Source: Pseudobdellovibrio sp.
Lineage (GTDB): Bacteria; Bdellovibrionota; Bdellovibrionia; Bdellovibrionales; Bdellovibrionaceae
NCBI GenBank assembly: GCA_025449725.1
Contig: JANWIU010000068.1
Coordinates: forward strand, 1 to 29,311
Length of the DNA: 29,311 bases
Direction of reading: 5' to 3'
Shown here: positions 1-8,754 of the stretch, piece after piece
How positions within the stretch are numbered: position 1 is the stretch's first letter
How the letters are laid out: every line of letters starts with the position of its first letter
Program-made: the position numbers and the translations under genes
Notes under the pieces: generated by a model
The model's input: the letters and a program-made list of their open reading frames with translations, nothing else
What the model was told of the DNA's origin: nothing
The model's database searches: none

Positions 1-480
1 ACTGCCGGTGATGAAATCGATATTTGGGCAAAAGAGCTAGAGGCTGAGAACGACGATTACAAAGCTATTATGGTCAAAGCCATCGGTGACAGATTCGCGG
101 AAGCATTGGCCGAATGGGCCCATAAAAAAGTTCGCGATATCTTCGGATTTGGCATGAAGGAAAACCTCAGCATATCTGAAATTATGGATGAAAAGTACAG
201 AGGCATCCGCCCGGCGCCGGGGTATCCTGCGTGCCCGGACCATCTGGCAAAATATAAAATTTGGCAATTGTTGGATCTCGAAAAGCGAACTGAAATGAAG
301 CTGACTGAAAGCGCTGCCATTACTCCGTTAAGTTCCGTTTGCGGATTTTATTTTATGAGTGAAAAGGCAAAATACTTTCATGTTGGTAAAATCGGAGAAG
401 ACCAGTTGAACAGCTACGCTGAGCGGACAGGTCTGGGACTGGACGAATCAAGACGTTGGCTTGCTCCGCTGCTGGTTTAG
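1..480 (+). CDS. metH: Cobalamin-dependent methionine synthase, C-terminal activation domain (5' end outside window)
   Basis: The frame is open from the first base and ends at a TAG at 478-480, so this is the 3' end of a longer gene. The visible ~159 residues match the S-adenosylmethionine-binding reactivation domain of MetH. They carry the family hallmark RPAPGYPACPDH near residues 72-83 of the visible part, and YFHVGKIGEDQ followed by RRWLAPLL at the end. The family enzyme methylates homocysteine using methylcobalamin, and this domain reductively re-methylates oxidised cobalamin. The ATG at 70 is internal (IMVKAIGDR continues an upstream MetH segment), so it is not the start. It is a core-metabolism gene and marks the left border of the polysaccharide locus. 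No hairpin terminator is evident in the 55 bases after it. Confidence 0.95.
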   Translation, partial: TAGDEIDIWAKELEAENDDYKAIMVKAIGDRFAEALAEWAHKKVRDIFGFGMKENLSISEIMDEKYRGIRPAPGYPACPDHLAKYKIWQLLDLEKRTEMKLTESAAITPLSSVCGFYFMSEKAKYFHVGKIGEDQLNSYAERTGLGLDESRRWLAPLLV

Positions 481-500
481 CCGGTTTTAGCTGGGATTTA

Positions 501-529
501 TTGCAGTAAAGCCCTAAACACGTTATAAA
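501..529 (+). promoter_or_regulatory. Sigma70-type promoter for the first polysaccharide-locus operon
   Basis: A TTGCAG -35 box (501-506) is followed after exactly 17 bases by a TATAAA -10 box (524-529). The expected transcription start, 6-8 bases after the -10, falls on or next to the ATG at 536. No Shine-Dalgarno sequence precedes that ATG, so the mRNA is probably leaderless or nearly so. Boxes and spacing are seen; activity is inferred. Confidence 0.55.
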
Positions 530-535
530 TTTTGT

Positions 536-1873
536 ATGCCTATTCTTCAGCATTCAAATCCGATTGAAGAGCAATTACTTAAATTGCTTCCAGATGATGG
601 TGAGCTGACTTCTTTATTAAATGAACTTTGGCCGATCTGCCGAAGCATTACCGGGCCCGGTTTTAATCAATCTCTGGATATTCTAAAAGCGATTATTCCT
701 TTTAAGGAGGATCTGTTTGCGTCGGGCAGTTGGGCTTACGATTGGCAAATTCCTGAAGAATGGCAGATCAGAGATGCCTGGATAAAAAATTCCAAAGGCG
801 AAAAGATTATCGATTTTAAAAAACACAATCTTCATGTCATCGGCTATTCGACGCCTGTCGATCAAAAGATGACTTTAAAAGAACTGCAGCCCTTTCTGCA
901 TTCCCTTCCGGATCAGCCGGGTGCGATTCCTTACTTAACTTCCTATTACAATAAGCGGTGGGGGTTTTGCCTTTCACATAACGAATTGGCAAAGCTACCT
1001 GAAGATACTTATCATATTTTTATTGATTCTGAATTAAAGCCCGGCCATTTAAAGACGGGCTCTGTTGTACTTCCGGCAACTGTAAAAACCGATAAAGAGA
1101 TTTTTCTTTCTACCTATCTTTGCCATCCATCGATGGCCAATAATGAACTTTCAGGCCCGATTGTGATGTCGTTTTTGTATCGAGCCTTGGCGAAGCTGCC
1201 TGAGCGAAAATACAATATACGATTTGCAATCGTACCGGAAACGATAGGCTCAATTGCTTATCTTTCAAAGTACGGTGAAGAATTAAAGAAGAACTGCGTG
1301 GCCGGATTTGTTTTAACTTGTTGCGGAGATACCAACAAGCTGACTTACAAACGCTCTCGCGAAAAAAATGTTTTAAACGGGATAACAGAAAGTATTTTAG
1401 CAAAGACGGGTGTACCTCATAAAATACTGGATTTCTTCCCGACAGGTTCGGACGAACGGCAATATTGTTCGCCGGGTTTTAATCTTCCGGTGGGTTCACT
1501 GATGCGTTCAATGTACAGTGATTATCCTGAGTATCATACATCTTTAGACGATAGAAATTTTGTTTCCGCTCAGGGCCTTAAAGAATCGATTTATCTTTAT
1601 CTGCAAGTGATTGTATCGCTTATGGAAAACAAAACCTATGTCAGCAAGGTTCAAAACGGCGAGCCTCGGCTTGGTCCGCGTGGTTTGTATCCGCAATTAG
1701 GTGGAGCAAAAGAAACCAAAGAGACGGTCGAAAAAATGATGTGGGTTTTAAATTTTGCAGACGGAAAGCATGATTTGTATGACGTTTGCTCCCGATCCGG
1801 ATTCAAAATTTTAGATCTTGCTGTTGAAGCTCACAACTTGAAAAATGCCGGCCTTCTTACAGAATCTGAATGA
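536..1873 (+). CDS. DUF4910/M28-like zinc aminopeptidase-family protein of polysaccharide loci
   Basis: This 445-residue soluble protein resembles the DUF4910 (aminopeptidase-like) family often found in surface-polysaccharide clusters. The opening LWPICRSITGPGF (31-43) is typical of it. Likely metal-site motifs are STYLCHPS-ANNELSGP (192-208), with H197 and N203-E204, then VPET (233-236), GSDERQY (304-310) and YHTSLD (333-338). The C-terminal ~80 residues (GEPRLGPRGLYPQLGG onward) look like the winged-helix tail of this family. The order resembles M28 zinc peptidases, although an Asn occupies the place of the usual Asp ligand. The true substrate is unknown; a deacylase or amidase role on a sugar is possible. 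It overlaps the next gene by ATGA at 1870-1873. The ATG at 536 has no Shine-Dalgarno site but lies just after the -10 box at 524-529. Confidence 0.8.
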   Translation: MPILQHSNPIEEQLLKLLPDDGELTSLLNELWPICRSITGPGFNQSLDILKAIIPFKEDLFASGSWAYDWQIPEEWQIRDAWIKNSKGEKIIDFKKHNLHVIGYSTPVDQKMTLKELQPFLHSLPDQPGAIPYLTSYYNKRWGFCLSHNELAKLPEDTYHIFIDSELKPGHLKTGSVVLPATVKTDKEIFLSTYLCHPSMANNELSGPIVMSFLYRALAKLPERKYNIRFAIVPETIGSIAYLSKYGEELKKNCVAGFVLTCCGDTNKLTYKRSREKNVLNGITESILAKTGVPHKILDFFPTGSDERQYCSPGFNLPVGSLMRSMYSDYPEYHTSLDDRNFVSAQGLKESIYLYLQVIVSLMENKTYVSKVQNGEPRLGPRGLYPQLGGAKETKETVEKMMWVLNFADGKHDLYDVCSRSGFKILDLAVEAHNLKNAGLLTESE

Positions 1874-3261
1874 GAAAAAGAAAAATTGGTATCATCTTAG
1901 ACAACCCTAAGCGCGATCAAACCGGAACGCTTTTACTGTCCTACGAGCTGGCTAACCGGGGAATCGACGTTCATGTTATTCCCAGCTACAGCCAGTATTT
2001 TGAAGTTCCTTTGTTGGGCCTGGATGCGGTTGTATTAACTTACGCGCGCGTAACGAATCTTGAACAAATGCAGGCTTACAAAGACATGGGCCTACAGGTT
2101 TTTATTCTCGACACTGAGGGTGGATTGATTTCAAGTTTCGGGCCGAGAACTCCGGAGAATTGGGCCAAATTTACCAAAGAAAGTACGCTTTCCAATTACA
2201 TCGATCATTACCTTTTTTGGGGTGAGGCGCTTTATGGGGCTTTTGCCAAGTGGTCAGGTTTAAAGCCGGAACAAATGCATTTGTCAGGCTGCCCCCGCTA
2301 TGATGTAACGGGCCCGAAATGGCGCGCACTGCTGCCGACGACAGAAAGAAAGTTTGTATTATTGAACAGCAGCTTTCCTTCTGTGAATCCTAAGTTTACC
2401 GGATCAAAAGAAAAGGAACTGAAGACATTCGAAGAGGCCGGATTGAATCGTGAATACAGTGAACGACTTTTTTCTGAAATCGAAAAAATATTTTTTCACT
2501 TTTCAGATGTCTTGTGCCAGTTAATCGAATCTAATCCGCAAATGTATTTTTTAATGAGACCTCATCCGTTTGAAAATGAAACTTTTTATATAGAGAAGTT
2601 TTCGAAATACCCCAATGTTAAGGTTGAGTGTAAAGGCGAAATATTCGATGTTTTAAATAATTGTTATGCTTTGGTTCACGTTAATTGCGGATCTGCCATA
2701 GATGCCAGGTTTATGGGTAAAATTCCGCTGCAGGTAGAATGGATCAATCATGATACCGTAAGAACATTTGTGCCATTGCCCTCCGAAGTCAGCGTTAAGA
2801 CGATGTCACTTGAGAAATTGAATTCAGAGCTTCGCCGTATTGTTTCCGGAAATCTTGAAGAAGGATTTTCGGAAGAAAAATTTGAAGAATACGTACGGCC
2901 TTCTTTTGCCTTTAAGGACGCGGAGAATTCAGCCCGTTGCGCAAAAATCATAAGTGAAAATGTCGAAAGACGCGTTCAAAAAAACAAATGGACTCATTAT
3001 TTTCGTTCATGCAGGTTAAACCCAAGGCCGGTGCACCGGCTGATGGCGATTTTGTACTTTTTCTTCGGCATTGGATTGTTTGATAGCATTAGAAATAAAA
3101 TAAATAAAAAACGAAATTCAAAATTTGCACCGTACACGGCAATGAATGAGACTTTTGAAAAAATAAAGGCCGTAGATCAGTCTACAGCCTCATTTCATTT
3201 TGGTCCGAATAAAAGATGGGGAGTGTTTCCACTATCCAGCGTTCGGATAACTAAGATTTAA
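1870..3261 (+). CDS. Surface carbohydrate biosynthesis protein, GT-B-like with HP motif
   Basis: The 463-residue protein begins KIGIILDNPKRDQTGTLLLSYEL, a start seen in proteins annotated as surface carbohydrate biosynthesis proteins. A DTEGG segment (81-85), an RPHP motif (230-233) and NCGSAIDA (272-279) lie in the order expected for KpsS/KpsC-, sialyl- and CDP-glycerol-transferase-like GT-B folds. In bacterial sialyltransferases the HP motif contacts the CMP part of the donor. A role as glycosyltransferase using a CMP-activated sugar or similar donor is therefore inferred, not shown. It is translationally coupled to the upstream peptidase-like gene (ATGA). Its TAA stop shares the bases TTAA (3258-3261) with the stop of the convergent methyltransferase, leaving no room for a terminator between them. 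The C-terminal 80 residues are basic and lack obvious motifs. Confidence 0.7.
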   Translation: MRKRKIGIILDNPKRDQTGTLLLSYELANRGIDVHVIPSYSQYFEVPLLGLDAVVLTYARVTNLEQMQAYKDMGLQVFILDTEGGLISSFGPRTPENWAKFTKESTLSNYIDHYLFWGEALYGAFAKWSGLKPEQMHLSGCPRYDVTGPKWRALLPTTERKFVLLNSSFPSVNPKFTGSKEKELKTFEEAGLNREYSERLFSEIEKIFFHFSDVLCQLIESNPQMYFLMRPHPFENETFYIEKFSKYPNVKVECKGEIFDVLNNCYALVHVNCGSAIDARFMGKIPLQVEWINHDTVRTFVPLPSEVSVKTMSLEKLNSELRRIVSGNLEEGFSEEKFEEYVRPSFAFKDAENSARCAKIISENVERRVQKNKWTHYFRSCRLNPRPVHRLMAILYFFFGIGLFDSIRNKINKKRNSKFAPYTAMNETFEKIKAVDQSTASFHFGPNKRWGVFPLSSVRITKI

Positions 3262-4145
3262 ATTTTTGTCGCTTCGACTACGAATGCTGAACACATGAAG
3301 TAGCCTCTCCAGCCGGAGGTTTCGTGTTCTAAATTGATACTTTGTTCGCGGTATGTTTTGGCATCTGTGTCTGTAAACATCGGAGGTGCGGCATGGTAGT
3401 GGTACCATAAGTATTTCAGATCCGTGAAACCGTTTTTGTAAAACAGTTCAGGAACTTCAAACGGATTATGGAACTTAGACAAAATCGCATCGTAACCGCC
3501 GGTCAATGAACCATCATGGGAAGTGCGTGATTTAGGTAAATCCATACGGCAGCGTTTTTCCAGATCTTGGCGAACGGCATCCTTCAGTTTTGGATCAACA
3601 TCTCTCATTAAATCATCAACGATGAACTCAACGGTTTTTCGGTTGAATGTAAACAGTGAAAAAAGCGAATTGCGGAACTCGATGAACACGGTGCCACCTG
3701 GTTTAACAAAAGAAGCCATATTGCTGATAGCAAGGTTGTCATTTTGCACATGTGGCATCACACCCATCGCCATTAATCCGTCGTACGGGCCGCCGGCATA
3801 GCCATGAGCACAGGTATTTAGATCTTCAATGTCTGCCCAGAAAATTTTATTCGGATCCTGGCCTAAGTCTTTAATTTTTTCTTGAGATATTTTTACCATC
3901 TCATGAGAAATGTCGCAGCCCCAGGTGTCGACGCCGGCTTTTGCTAAAGTGGCAAGAGGTGTACCTTCGCCCACTCCGATTTCAATAACCTTTTTAACTT
4001 CTTTAGTTGCAAAGGAATTCAAAAGCATTTGTAAGCGGAAGTAATTGGCCGGATACACCGGGTTTGTCATGATCTTTTCTTTGTCGTATTGCTCGTGATA
4101 GATCGATGCAACTTTATCGTAATGTTCTCCAACTAAGCGAGCCAT
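3258..4145 (-). CDS. Class I SAM-dependent methyltransferase
   Basis: This 295-residue soluble protein has the Rossmann motif I VIEIGVGEGTPLA (53-65), with the acidic residue of motif II in WGCDIS (75-80) and motif IV around GLMAMGVMPH. A preceding region (GEHYDKVASIYHEQYDKEK) is typical of small-molecule methyltransferases. It probably methylates a sugar or sugar nucleotide of the polysaccharide, but the acceptor cannot be read from sequence. The start is well supported: on the minus strand AGGGAG lies 5 bases before the ATG. It is the last gene of the minus-strand block, separated from the SpsF-like gene by 73 bases that contain a candidate promoter, so it may also be transcribed alone. Confidence 0.8.
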   Translation of the reverse strand: MARLVGEHYDKVASIYHEQYDKEKIMTNPVYPANYFRLQMLLNSFATKEVKKVIEIGVGEGTPLATLAKAGVDTWGCDISHEMVKISQEKIKDLGQDPNKIFWADIEDLNTCAHGYAGGPYDGLMAMGVMPHVQNDNLAISNMASFVKPGGTVFIEFRNSLFSLFTFNRKTVEFIVDDLMRDVDPKLKDAVRQDLEKRCRMDLPKSRTSHDGSLTGGYDAILSKFHNPFEVPELFYKNGFTDLKYLWYHYHAAPPMFTDTDAKTYREQSINLEHETSGWRGYFMCSAFVVEATKI

Positions 4146-4184
4146 ATATCTCCCTAAAAGTTATGCTAATCCTCTAATTAATTG

Positions 4185-4214
4185 ATCATAAGTCATTAAA
4201 TCACGTCAAGTTAA
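4185..4214 (-). promoter_or_regulatory. Candidate promoter for the methyltransferase gene
   Basis: On the minus strand a TTAACT -35-like box (bases 4209-4214) is separated by 18 bases from a TATGAT -10-like box (4185-4190). It lies in the 73-base gap upstream of the methyltransferase start at 4145. The spacing is acceptable and the boxes are moderate matches. No experimental support can be inferred. Confidence 0.3.
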
Positions 4215-4218
4215 AGCA

Positions 4219-4938
4219 TTAAACCTTTTTTTGCTCGACATGTAAGTTAAGGTTTTTGAGGTCTGGGTTAAGCCTCATGAGGGCTATAATCTCTTCAGCG
4301 GTTTTTAGATGTGCTTCATGGTCTAAAATAAGTCTTTCGACCAATTTGAAATCGTCCGGTTCATCAACGGTGATACGGAACTCACTGGCGTCATCAGGCC
4401 GGGTTATATGAATAAAATTAAATTCGTTGGGGTGAGACTTCCAAATATACGGGGTCACGTGCTCTCGCTCGAAATCTGTGGTGGCATTTTTTTGCATAAG
4501 TTCCAAAGTTGATCGGGAAAAGACTTCAAAATCAAATCCCCGCGGGTAGGTTCGCTTTTGAGTGTTACAAAGGTAGAAGTTTTCCTGCAGATACCGCTGG
4601 TGATTTAGGTAGCTGGCCCTAATCAATTGGCCATCGATTAAAGGGCAATCTGAAGTGACCCGAACAATAACCTTTAAGTCATATTTTTGTGCCAGTTCAA
4701 AATACCGGGAAAGAACATCGTGTTCGCTGCCTCTGTGAAAATCTAAATTGTTATTCCGGCAAAATTCTTCAATAGGGTCGTCTTCATTGTTTGTCGTCGT
4801 CGCAATATAAACCGGGAAGTCAGATTTTTTTAGTCTGTCGACATGGTATTGTAACAATGGAATGCCGTTCACTTGTTTCATGACCTTGCCGGGAAGCCGG
4901 GTACTTGTCATTCTGACTTGTGAAACAATTCCGATCAT
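4219..4938 (-). CDS. SpsF-like cytidylyltransferase (glycosyltransferase-A fold)
   Basis: This 239-residue protein begins MIGIVSQVRMTSTRLPGK and fits the SpsF / acylneuraminate cytidylyltransferase-like family. That family is named for Bacillus SpsF and is usually found beside a NeuB/SpsE-type synthase. The nucleotide-binding loop is R9-M-T-S-T-R-L-P-G-K, followed by IATTTNNEDD and RVTSDCPLID in the expected order. The frame is open upstream to an ATG at 5004, but that would overlap the flippase by 64 bases. The ATG at 4938 has AAAGG 6 bases upstream and sits 2 bases after the flippase stop, so it is preferred. It could activate an ulosonate or another sugar acid with CTP. Its dedicated partner synthase is not next to it. 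Confidence 0.75.
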   Translation of the reverse strand: MIGIVSQVRMTSTRLPGKVMKQVNGIPLLQYHVDRLKKSDFPVYIATTTNNEDDPIEEFCRNNNLDFHRGSEHDVLSRYFELAQKYDLKVIVRVTSDCPLIDGQLIRASYLNHQRYLQENFYLCNTQKRTYPRGFDFEVFSRSTLELMQKNATTDFEREHVTPYIWKSHPNEFNFIHITRPDDASEFRITVDEPDDFKLVERLILDHEAHLKTAEEIIALMRLNPDLKNLNLHVEQKKV

Positions 4939-4940
4939 AA

Positions 4941-6386
4941 TTAACCTTTCAGCGCAGCAAAAACTTCGTTTGCTTCCGGTTTGATCCAATAATATTGAAT
5001 ACAAGAAAATAATAAAATCAATAATACATCTGCCAGAATGGAAGCTGCATGGTGTTCTACATTAATGTTTTTCAATAATAAAAAAAACACTACGGCCGTA
5101 AGCCACGACTTTATAAGTTTATCGAATTTATAACTACGCGGAAAATAATGATACGCCTGAAGATTGGTGATCAGAGTCTTAACTGTATAATTTGTTACAA
5201 ACCCGAAGAGCGCGCCGTAAACGCCATAGCGCGGAATAGCCCAGGCATAAACGGCCAGGCTGGCTGAGGCACTAAAAAGCGGAATCAGAAAGGCCCACTT
5301 AGATGAACCTTTTAAATCCATGCCGCGACCATGAATGGTGATTAAGGAATTAATGTAGAACGCTATTGAAAAATAAGGAATGTATTCAACGATGGGCAGA
5401 TATACTCCACTGGGATCTAAAGCGCGAACAACTTCTTTTGCCAGCGCGGTCAGTGCAATTACCGGAATTGTCATAAAGACCGCGTACACCAACCCCAGTC
5501 TGGTAATCATTTTGTCTGTGTTGTCTTTAAAGGTGTGATGTTTGTGAATCATCGGATAAGTAAAAAGCTTTGCAACGATATTAACGACGTTTATGGGGCT
5601 ACTGACTTGCCGTGCGATGTTGTAAAAACCGATCGCCGCAAGAGAAATATTTTTATCCAGGAAGTAGCGGTCTAAAAAATTTGAAATTCCTTCTAAGACC
5701 CCCGCAAAACAAAGCGGGCCAGAGTACTGAAGAGGAATACGGATATATTTTCTATCAGGAAAAAACGCACAATCTCTCAACGACATGGCAAGAGTGGGAA
5801 TGATCCAGATGAGATTCGATATCAGAATCCCTTTAATGTATCCATAAGCCCCGAGATTCTCAAATTTTACCAGATAATAAATAATTGCAATCTGGGTGAT
5901 GAAGCTTCCGTTTACTAAGATATTGTAACTAAGGATTTTTTCTTTGATACGTGAAATGGCGACCGGAATATTAATAAAATTGGCCAAAAACGTAGACCAA
6001 ATAGTGTATCGAATAATCGGGTCAAACGGTACCTGTTTAATAAAGTTTTCAGAAAGCTGCGGGCCAAGAATCTCCAGCAATAAAGTAAGAGAAAGTGTAA
6101 AAATAAAAGTAAACCATAAAGTCCAGCCCAGATAATGACGGCGGGATTCGTCAGGCCATTTAAAATAGTACCGTTGAATGGTCTCTGAAACTCCGAACAT
6201 ATAAATCGGAGTGAGAAGCAGATTTACAATCTGGGTAATGGCTATCACCCCGAAATCCTCAGGGCTTAGCGTGCTCCAAAGGACCGGGATTAAAATGAGG
6301 TTTACGCTTTGATTTAATAAAGTGGCCAGCCCGTATCCGCCGATAATTTTTCCGTATTTGAACTTACCGGTATTGGCTGAACTCAT
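4941..6386 (-). CDS. wzx: Wzx-type polysaccharide flippase (MOP superfamily), intact
   Basis: The 481-residue protein is hydrophobic throughout, with about 12-14 predicted membrane helices (for example residues 13-36, 41-62, 85-107, 161-180 and the C-terminal ADVLLILLFSCIQYYW). The N-terminal FKYGKIIGGYGLATLLNQSVNLILIPV matches lipid-linked oligosaccharide flippases. Such proteins move undecaprenyl-diphosphate-linked repeat units across the inner membrane. It overlaps the KpsS-like gene upstream by ATGA (6383-6386) and precedes the SpsF-like gene by 2 bases. It is the complete flippase of the window; a second gene of the same type at 23302-24567 is interrupted by a stop codon. Confidence 0.88.
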   Translation of the reverse strand: MSSANTGKFKYGKIIGGYGLATLLNQSVNLILIPVLWSTLSPEDFGVIAITQIVNLLLTPIYMFGVSETIQRYYFKWPDESRRHYLGWTLWFTFIFTLSLTLLLEILGPQLSENFIKQVPFDPIIRYTIWSTFLANFINIPVAISRIKEKILSYNILVNGSFITQIAIIYYLVKFENLGAYGYIKGILISNLIWIIPTLAMSLRDCAFFPDRKYIRIPLQYSGPLCFAGVLEGISNFLDRYFLDKNISLAAIGFYNIARQVSSPINVVNIVAKLFTYPMIHKHHTFKDNTDKMITRLGLVYAVFMTIPVIALTALAKEVVRALDPSGVYLPIVEYIPYFSIAFYINSLITIHGRGMDLKGSSKWAFLIPLFSASASLAVYAWAIPRYGVYGALFGFVTNYTVKTLITNLQAYHYFPRSYKFDKLIKSWLTAVVFFLLLKNINVEHHAASILADVLLILLFSCIQYYWIKPEANEVFAALKG

Positions 6387-7807
6387 TCGGGTTTCTGCTG
6401 CTCTGAAAGATAATGGTCCATAGAAGTAAAGAAATTCTTTAAGTTCTCCGGACTGTGTTCGTAAAGCTCAAAAGGGTAAGACTGGCTCATGACGTAAGAA
6501 AAGTATTTTAAAATACGATCTTTGTCAGGGTCAGCGATGACTCCGTCTTTTAGCTGCACCAGCCATTTTTGTAAGTCTTGAAAGCCATCAATTTTAGTGA
6601 CGACGTTTGAATTCCAGTAAAAACCATTGCCCAGGCAAACTACTTTTTTATTGTACAGCAAAGATTCTGCGCCCACTTTTGAATTGATAGTTACAACCGC
6701 ATCAGCTTTTTTGACGATGTCATGCGTGTTGATCATAGGATGAAGAACAACAATATTGGTGTTATCTGTAATCAGCTTTTTAAATTCACTATAATTGAAG
6801 CCGCCAATAGTAACCGGATGTTCTTTTACGACGACCTTAAACCGGTTAGGGCAGACTTCAGCCAGGTGCCTTACGAGAGCCAATTGATTTAGAAATTCAG
6901 GATTGCGAATGGTTAATTGATAATCCAGTTGGACGTGAAACGGGAAATAAACAAATGGCACTTCTGGAATTTGCCGGCTGTATCTACTGCCAAAACGGAT
7001 TCGATTGACGTACTGGCGTACGCTTCTTGATACGTGATTGCCGATCCATTCATATTCCTGGCGATAACGGAAAATGTATTTATAGGCCAGTTTATTATAA
7101 AGTTTTTTAATGTTAGAAATCTGAAACAGCTTTTTAAGGCCCATGTCTTTGTAATGTTGAATGTCTTTTGAAAAGATTACCAGTTTTTGAGATTTAGTAA
7201 TGTTGTCAAAGTAGGTTTCTACTTTCGGTAAAAACTGAGAAACAGCATGATCATCAACTTGATCGACAGTTAAAAAATTATTATTCAAACTGTTTTCAAC
7301 AAAATGCATGTGGGAGCGAAAAAACGAAGGCTCAAAAAAGACGTGATTAATTTTTTCACGCTTGCAACTGTAGTAAAGTGATAGTGGCGCCACAAAGCCG
7401 CCCAGTTCCTGAAAAACTTGAATCTCTTCCGCGCGGAATTTTTTTAGCAATTCTGAAAGGATATTGTGAGTGGCATTCAGATAGCGCCAGTATTTATCAA
7501 TGATTTGACCGGAGTCCCTAAGATTAAAAGTAACTTTTTCATGAAGCGTTTGGGCCTGAATATTTGAAATTCCAAAAAAAGATTCTAAATCTTCTTTTTT
7601 GGTTTTGAAGCTGTCCGCATTATCGATCAAGTCGTAAATATCCCAAACCTTGTAACCGGCATCGTTTAACATTTTATTGCCCGGTTGAAAAAAGGAAATG
7701 AACTGAATGTCGTATCCCTGGTTTTGTAGTTTGGCATGCCTGCAATAAGCCAGATAAAAATGAACTTCACGTTCTGCTATGGGGGCGAAGATTAATAATT
7801 TCTTCAT
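6383..7807 (-). CDS. KpsS-like capsule polysaccharide biosynthesis protein (HP-motif GT-B)
   Basis: The 474-residue soluble protein resembles the Capsule_synth (KpsS/KpsC, PF05159) family. The diagnostic YFPFHVQLDYQ (287-297) corresponds to the family's phe-pro-leu-his-val-gln pattern. It is followed by VVKEHP (326-331) and TINSKVGAESLLYNKKVV (373-390), the nucleotide-binding half with the HP and S-x3-G-x-E signatures. KpsS and KpsC add Kdo from CMP-Kdo in group 2 capsules, so a CMP-ulosonate or related donor is an informed guess here. No KpsM/T/D/E transporter genes accompany it. It is translationally coupled to the UDP-xylose synthase upstream (7804-7807) and the flippase downstream by ATGA overlaps. 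Confidence 0.75.
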   Translation of the reverse strand: MKKLLIFAPIAEREVHFYLAYCRHAKLQNQGYDIQFISFFQPGNKMLNDAGYKVWDIYDLIDNADSFKTKKEDLESFFGISNIQAQTLHEKVTFNLRDSGQIIDKYWRYLNATHNILSELLKKFRAEEIQVFQELGGFVAPLSLYYSCKREKINHVFFEPSFFRSHMHFVENSLNNNFLTVDQVDDHAVSQFLPKVETYFDNITKSQKLVIFSKDIQHYKDMGLKKLFQISNIKKLYNKLAYKYIFRYRQEYEWIGNHVSRSVRQYVNRIRFGSRYSRQIPEVPFVYFPFHVQLDYQLTIRNPEFLNQLALVRHLAEVCPNRFKVVVKEHPVTIGGFNYSEFKKLITDNTNIVVLHPMINTHDIVKKADAVVTINSKVGAESLLYNKKVVCLGNGFYWNSNVVTKIDGFQDLQKWLVQLKDGVIADPDKDRILKYFSYVMSQSYPFELYEHSPENLKNFFTSMDHYLSEQQKPE

Positions 7808-8754
7808 TTGACGTAGTCCTTAACCCATTCGGCCATCTTTGATACGCCTTCTTGAAGGTTTACCGTGGGTGCCCAGCCTGACAAATGAAGTTTAGCCATT
7901 GCTAAATCGGGCCGGCGTTTTTTTGGGTCGTCGACCGGTAGATCTTTAAAAGTTAACCGGGATTTTGAAGGAATATTTTTAAGAATAATTTCAGCCAATT
8001 CCAGCACAGTAAATTCTTTGTCATTTCCGAGATTCATCGGCTCCGTCAGGTTTGAAGCGGCGTAAGCCGAGATTCCATTTATTAGATCACTAACGTAACA
8101 AAAGCTGCGAGTTTGTTTGCCATCACCATAAATAGTTAAGTCGGAGTTTTGTAGCGCCTGAAGAATAAAATTTATAACCACACGTCCGTCATTAGGATTC
8201 ATTCGCGGGCCATAGGTGTTAAAGATTCTAACCAGGCCATGCTTTGTATTTCGTAATTTATTATGCGAATAGATCAGGGCTTCTCCGAAGCGCTTAGCCT
8301 CGTCGTAGCAGCTGCGCTCACCAAAAGAATTTACGTTGCCCCAGGAGGATTCAGGCTGAGGAGAAAGCTCAGGGTCCCCGTAAACTTCACGTGTGGAAGC
8401 AAAGACAACTCTGGCAAAGTTCTGGTCCGCAAACTGTAGCGCGTTTTTAAGTCCGATAGAGTTAACCCACAAAGTCTCTAAAGCCAGCTTTTGATAGTGG
8501 GGCGGAGAAGCGGGCGAAGCAAAATGGAATACGAATTCAAGGTTTTTTGCTGCCGGTAAATCAGTCCAGTCTAAAGTGACATCTTTTTCAAGGAATTGAA
8601 ACGTAGGATAGGACTTTTGTAACACTTCAATATTGCTGCGAAGACCGGTACAAAAATTATCTACTCCGATAACGGTATATCCGAGCTTAAGATAGTATTC
8701 GCACAAGTGAGATCCTAAAAAGCCTGCGGCCCCTGTGACTAAAACGGATTTCAT
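7804..8754 (-). CDS. uxs: UDP-glucuronate decarboxylase (UDP-xylose synthase), extended SDR
   Basis: The 316-residue protein starts with the NAD-binding motif VTGAAGFLGSH (6-16). It has the catalytic S120-T121 in ASTREVYGDP, and Y150-x3-K154 in ERSCYDEAKR, which is the decarboxylase-type form of the motif. GDGKQTRSFCYVSDL follows later, as in UDP-glucuronate decarboxylases. The family oxidises, decarboxylates and re-reduces UDP-glucuronate to UDP-xylose in the cytoplasm. It lies directly after ugd with a 4-base ATGA overlap, supplying the substrate, which supports the assignment over a general 4-epimerase or dehydratase. UDP-apiose or related outcomes cannot be excluded from sequence alone. 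Confidence 0.85.
   Translation of the reverse strand: MKSVLVTGAAGFLGSHLCEYYLKLGYTVIGVDNFCTGLRSNIEVLQKSYPTFQFLEKDVTLDWTDLPAAKNLEFVFHFASPASPPHYQKLALETLWVNSIGLKNALQFADQNFARVVFASTREVYGDPELSPQPESSWGNVNSFGERSCYDEAKRFGEALIYSHNKLRNTKHGLVRIFNTYGPRMNPNDGRVVINFILQALQNSDLTIYGDGKQTRSFCYVSDLINGISAYAASNLTEPMNLGNDKEFTVLELAEIILKNIPSKSRLTFKDLPVDDPKKRRPDLAMAKLHLSGWAPTVNLQEGVSKMAEWVKDYVK

Noticed and set aside
4939..5004. Upstream extension of the SpsF-like protein to the ATG at 5004.
   Set aside because: The extra 22 residues have no similarity to the family and overlap the flippase end, while the ATG at 4938 has a good ribosome site.
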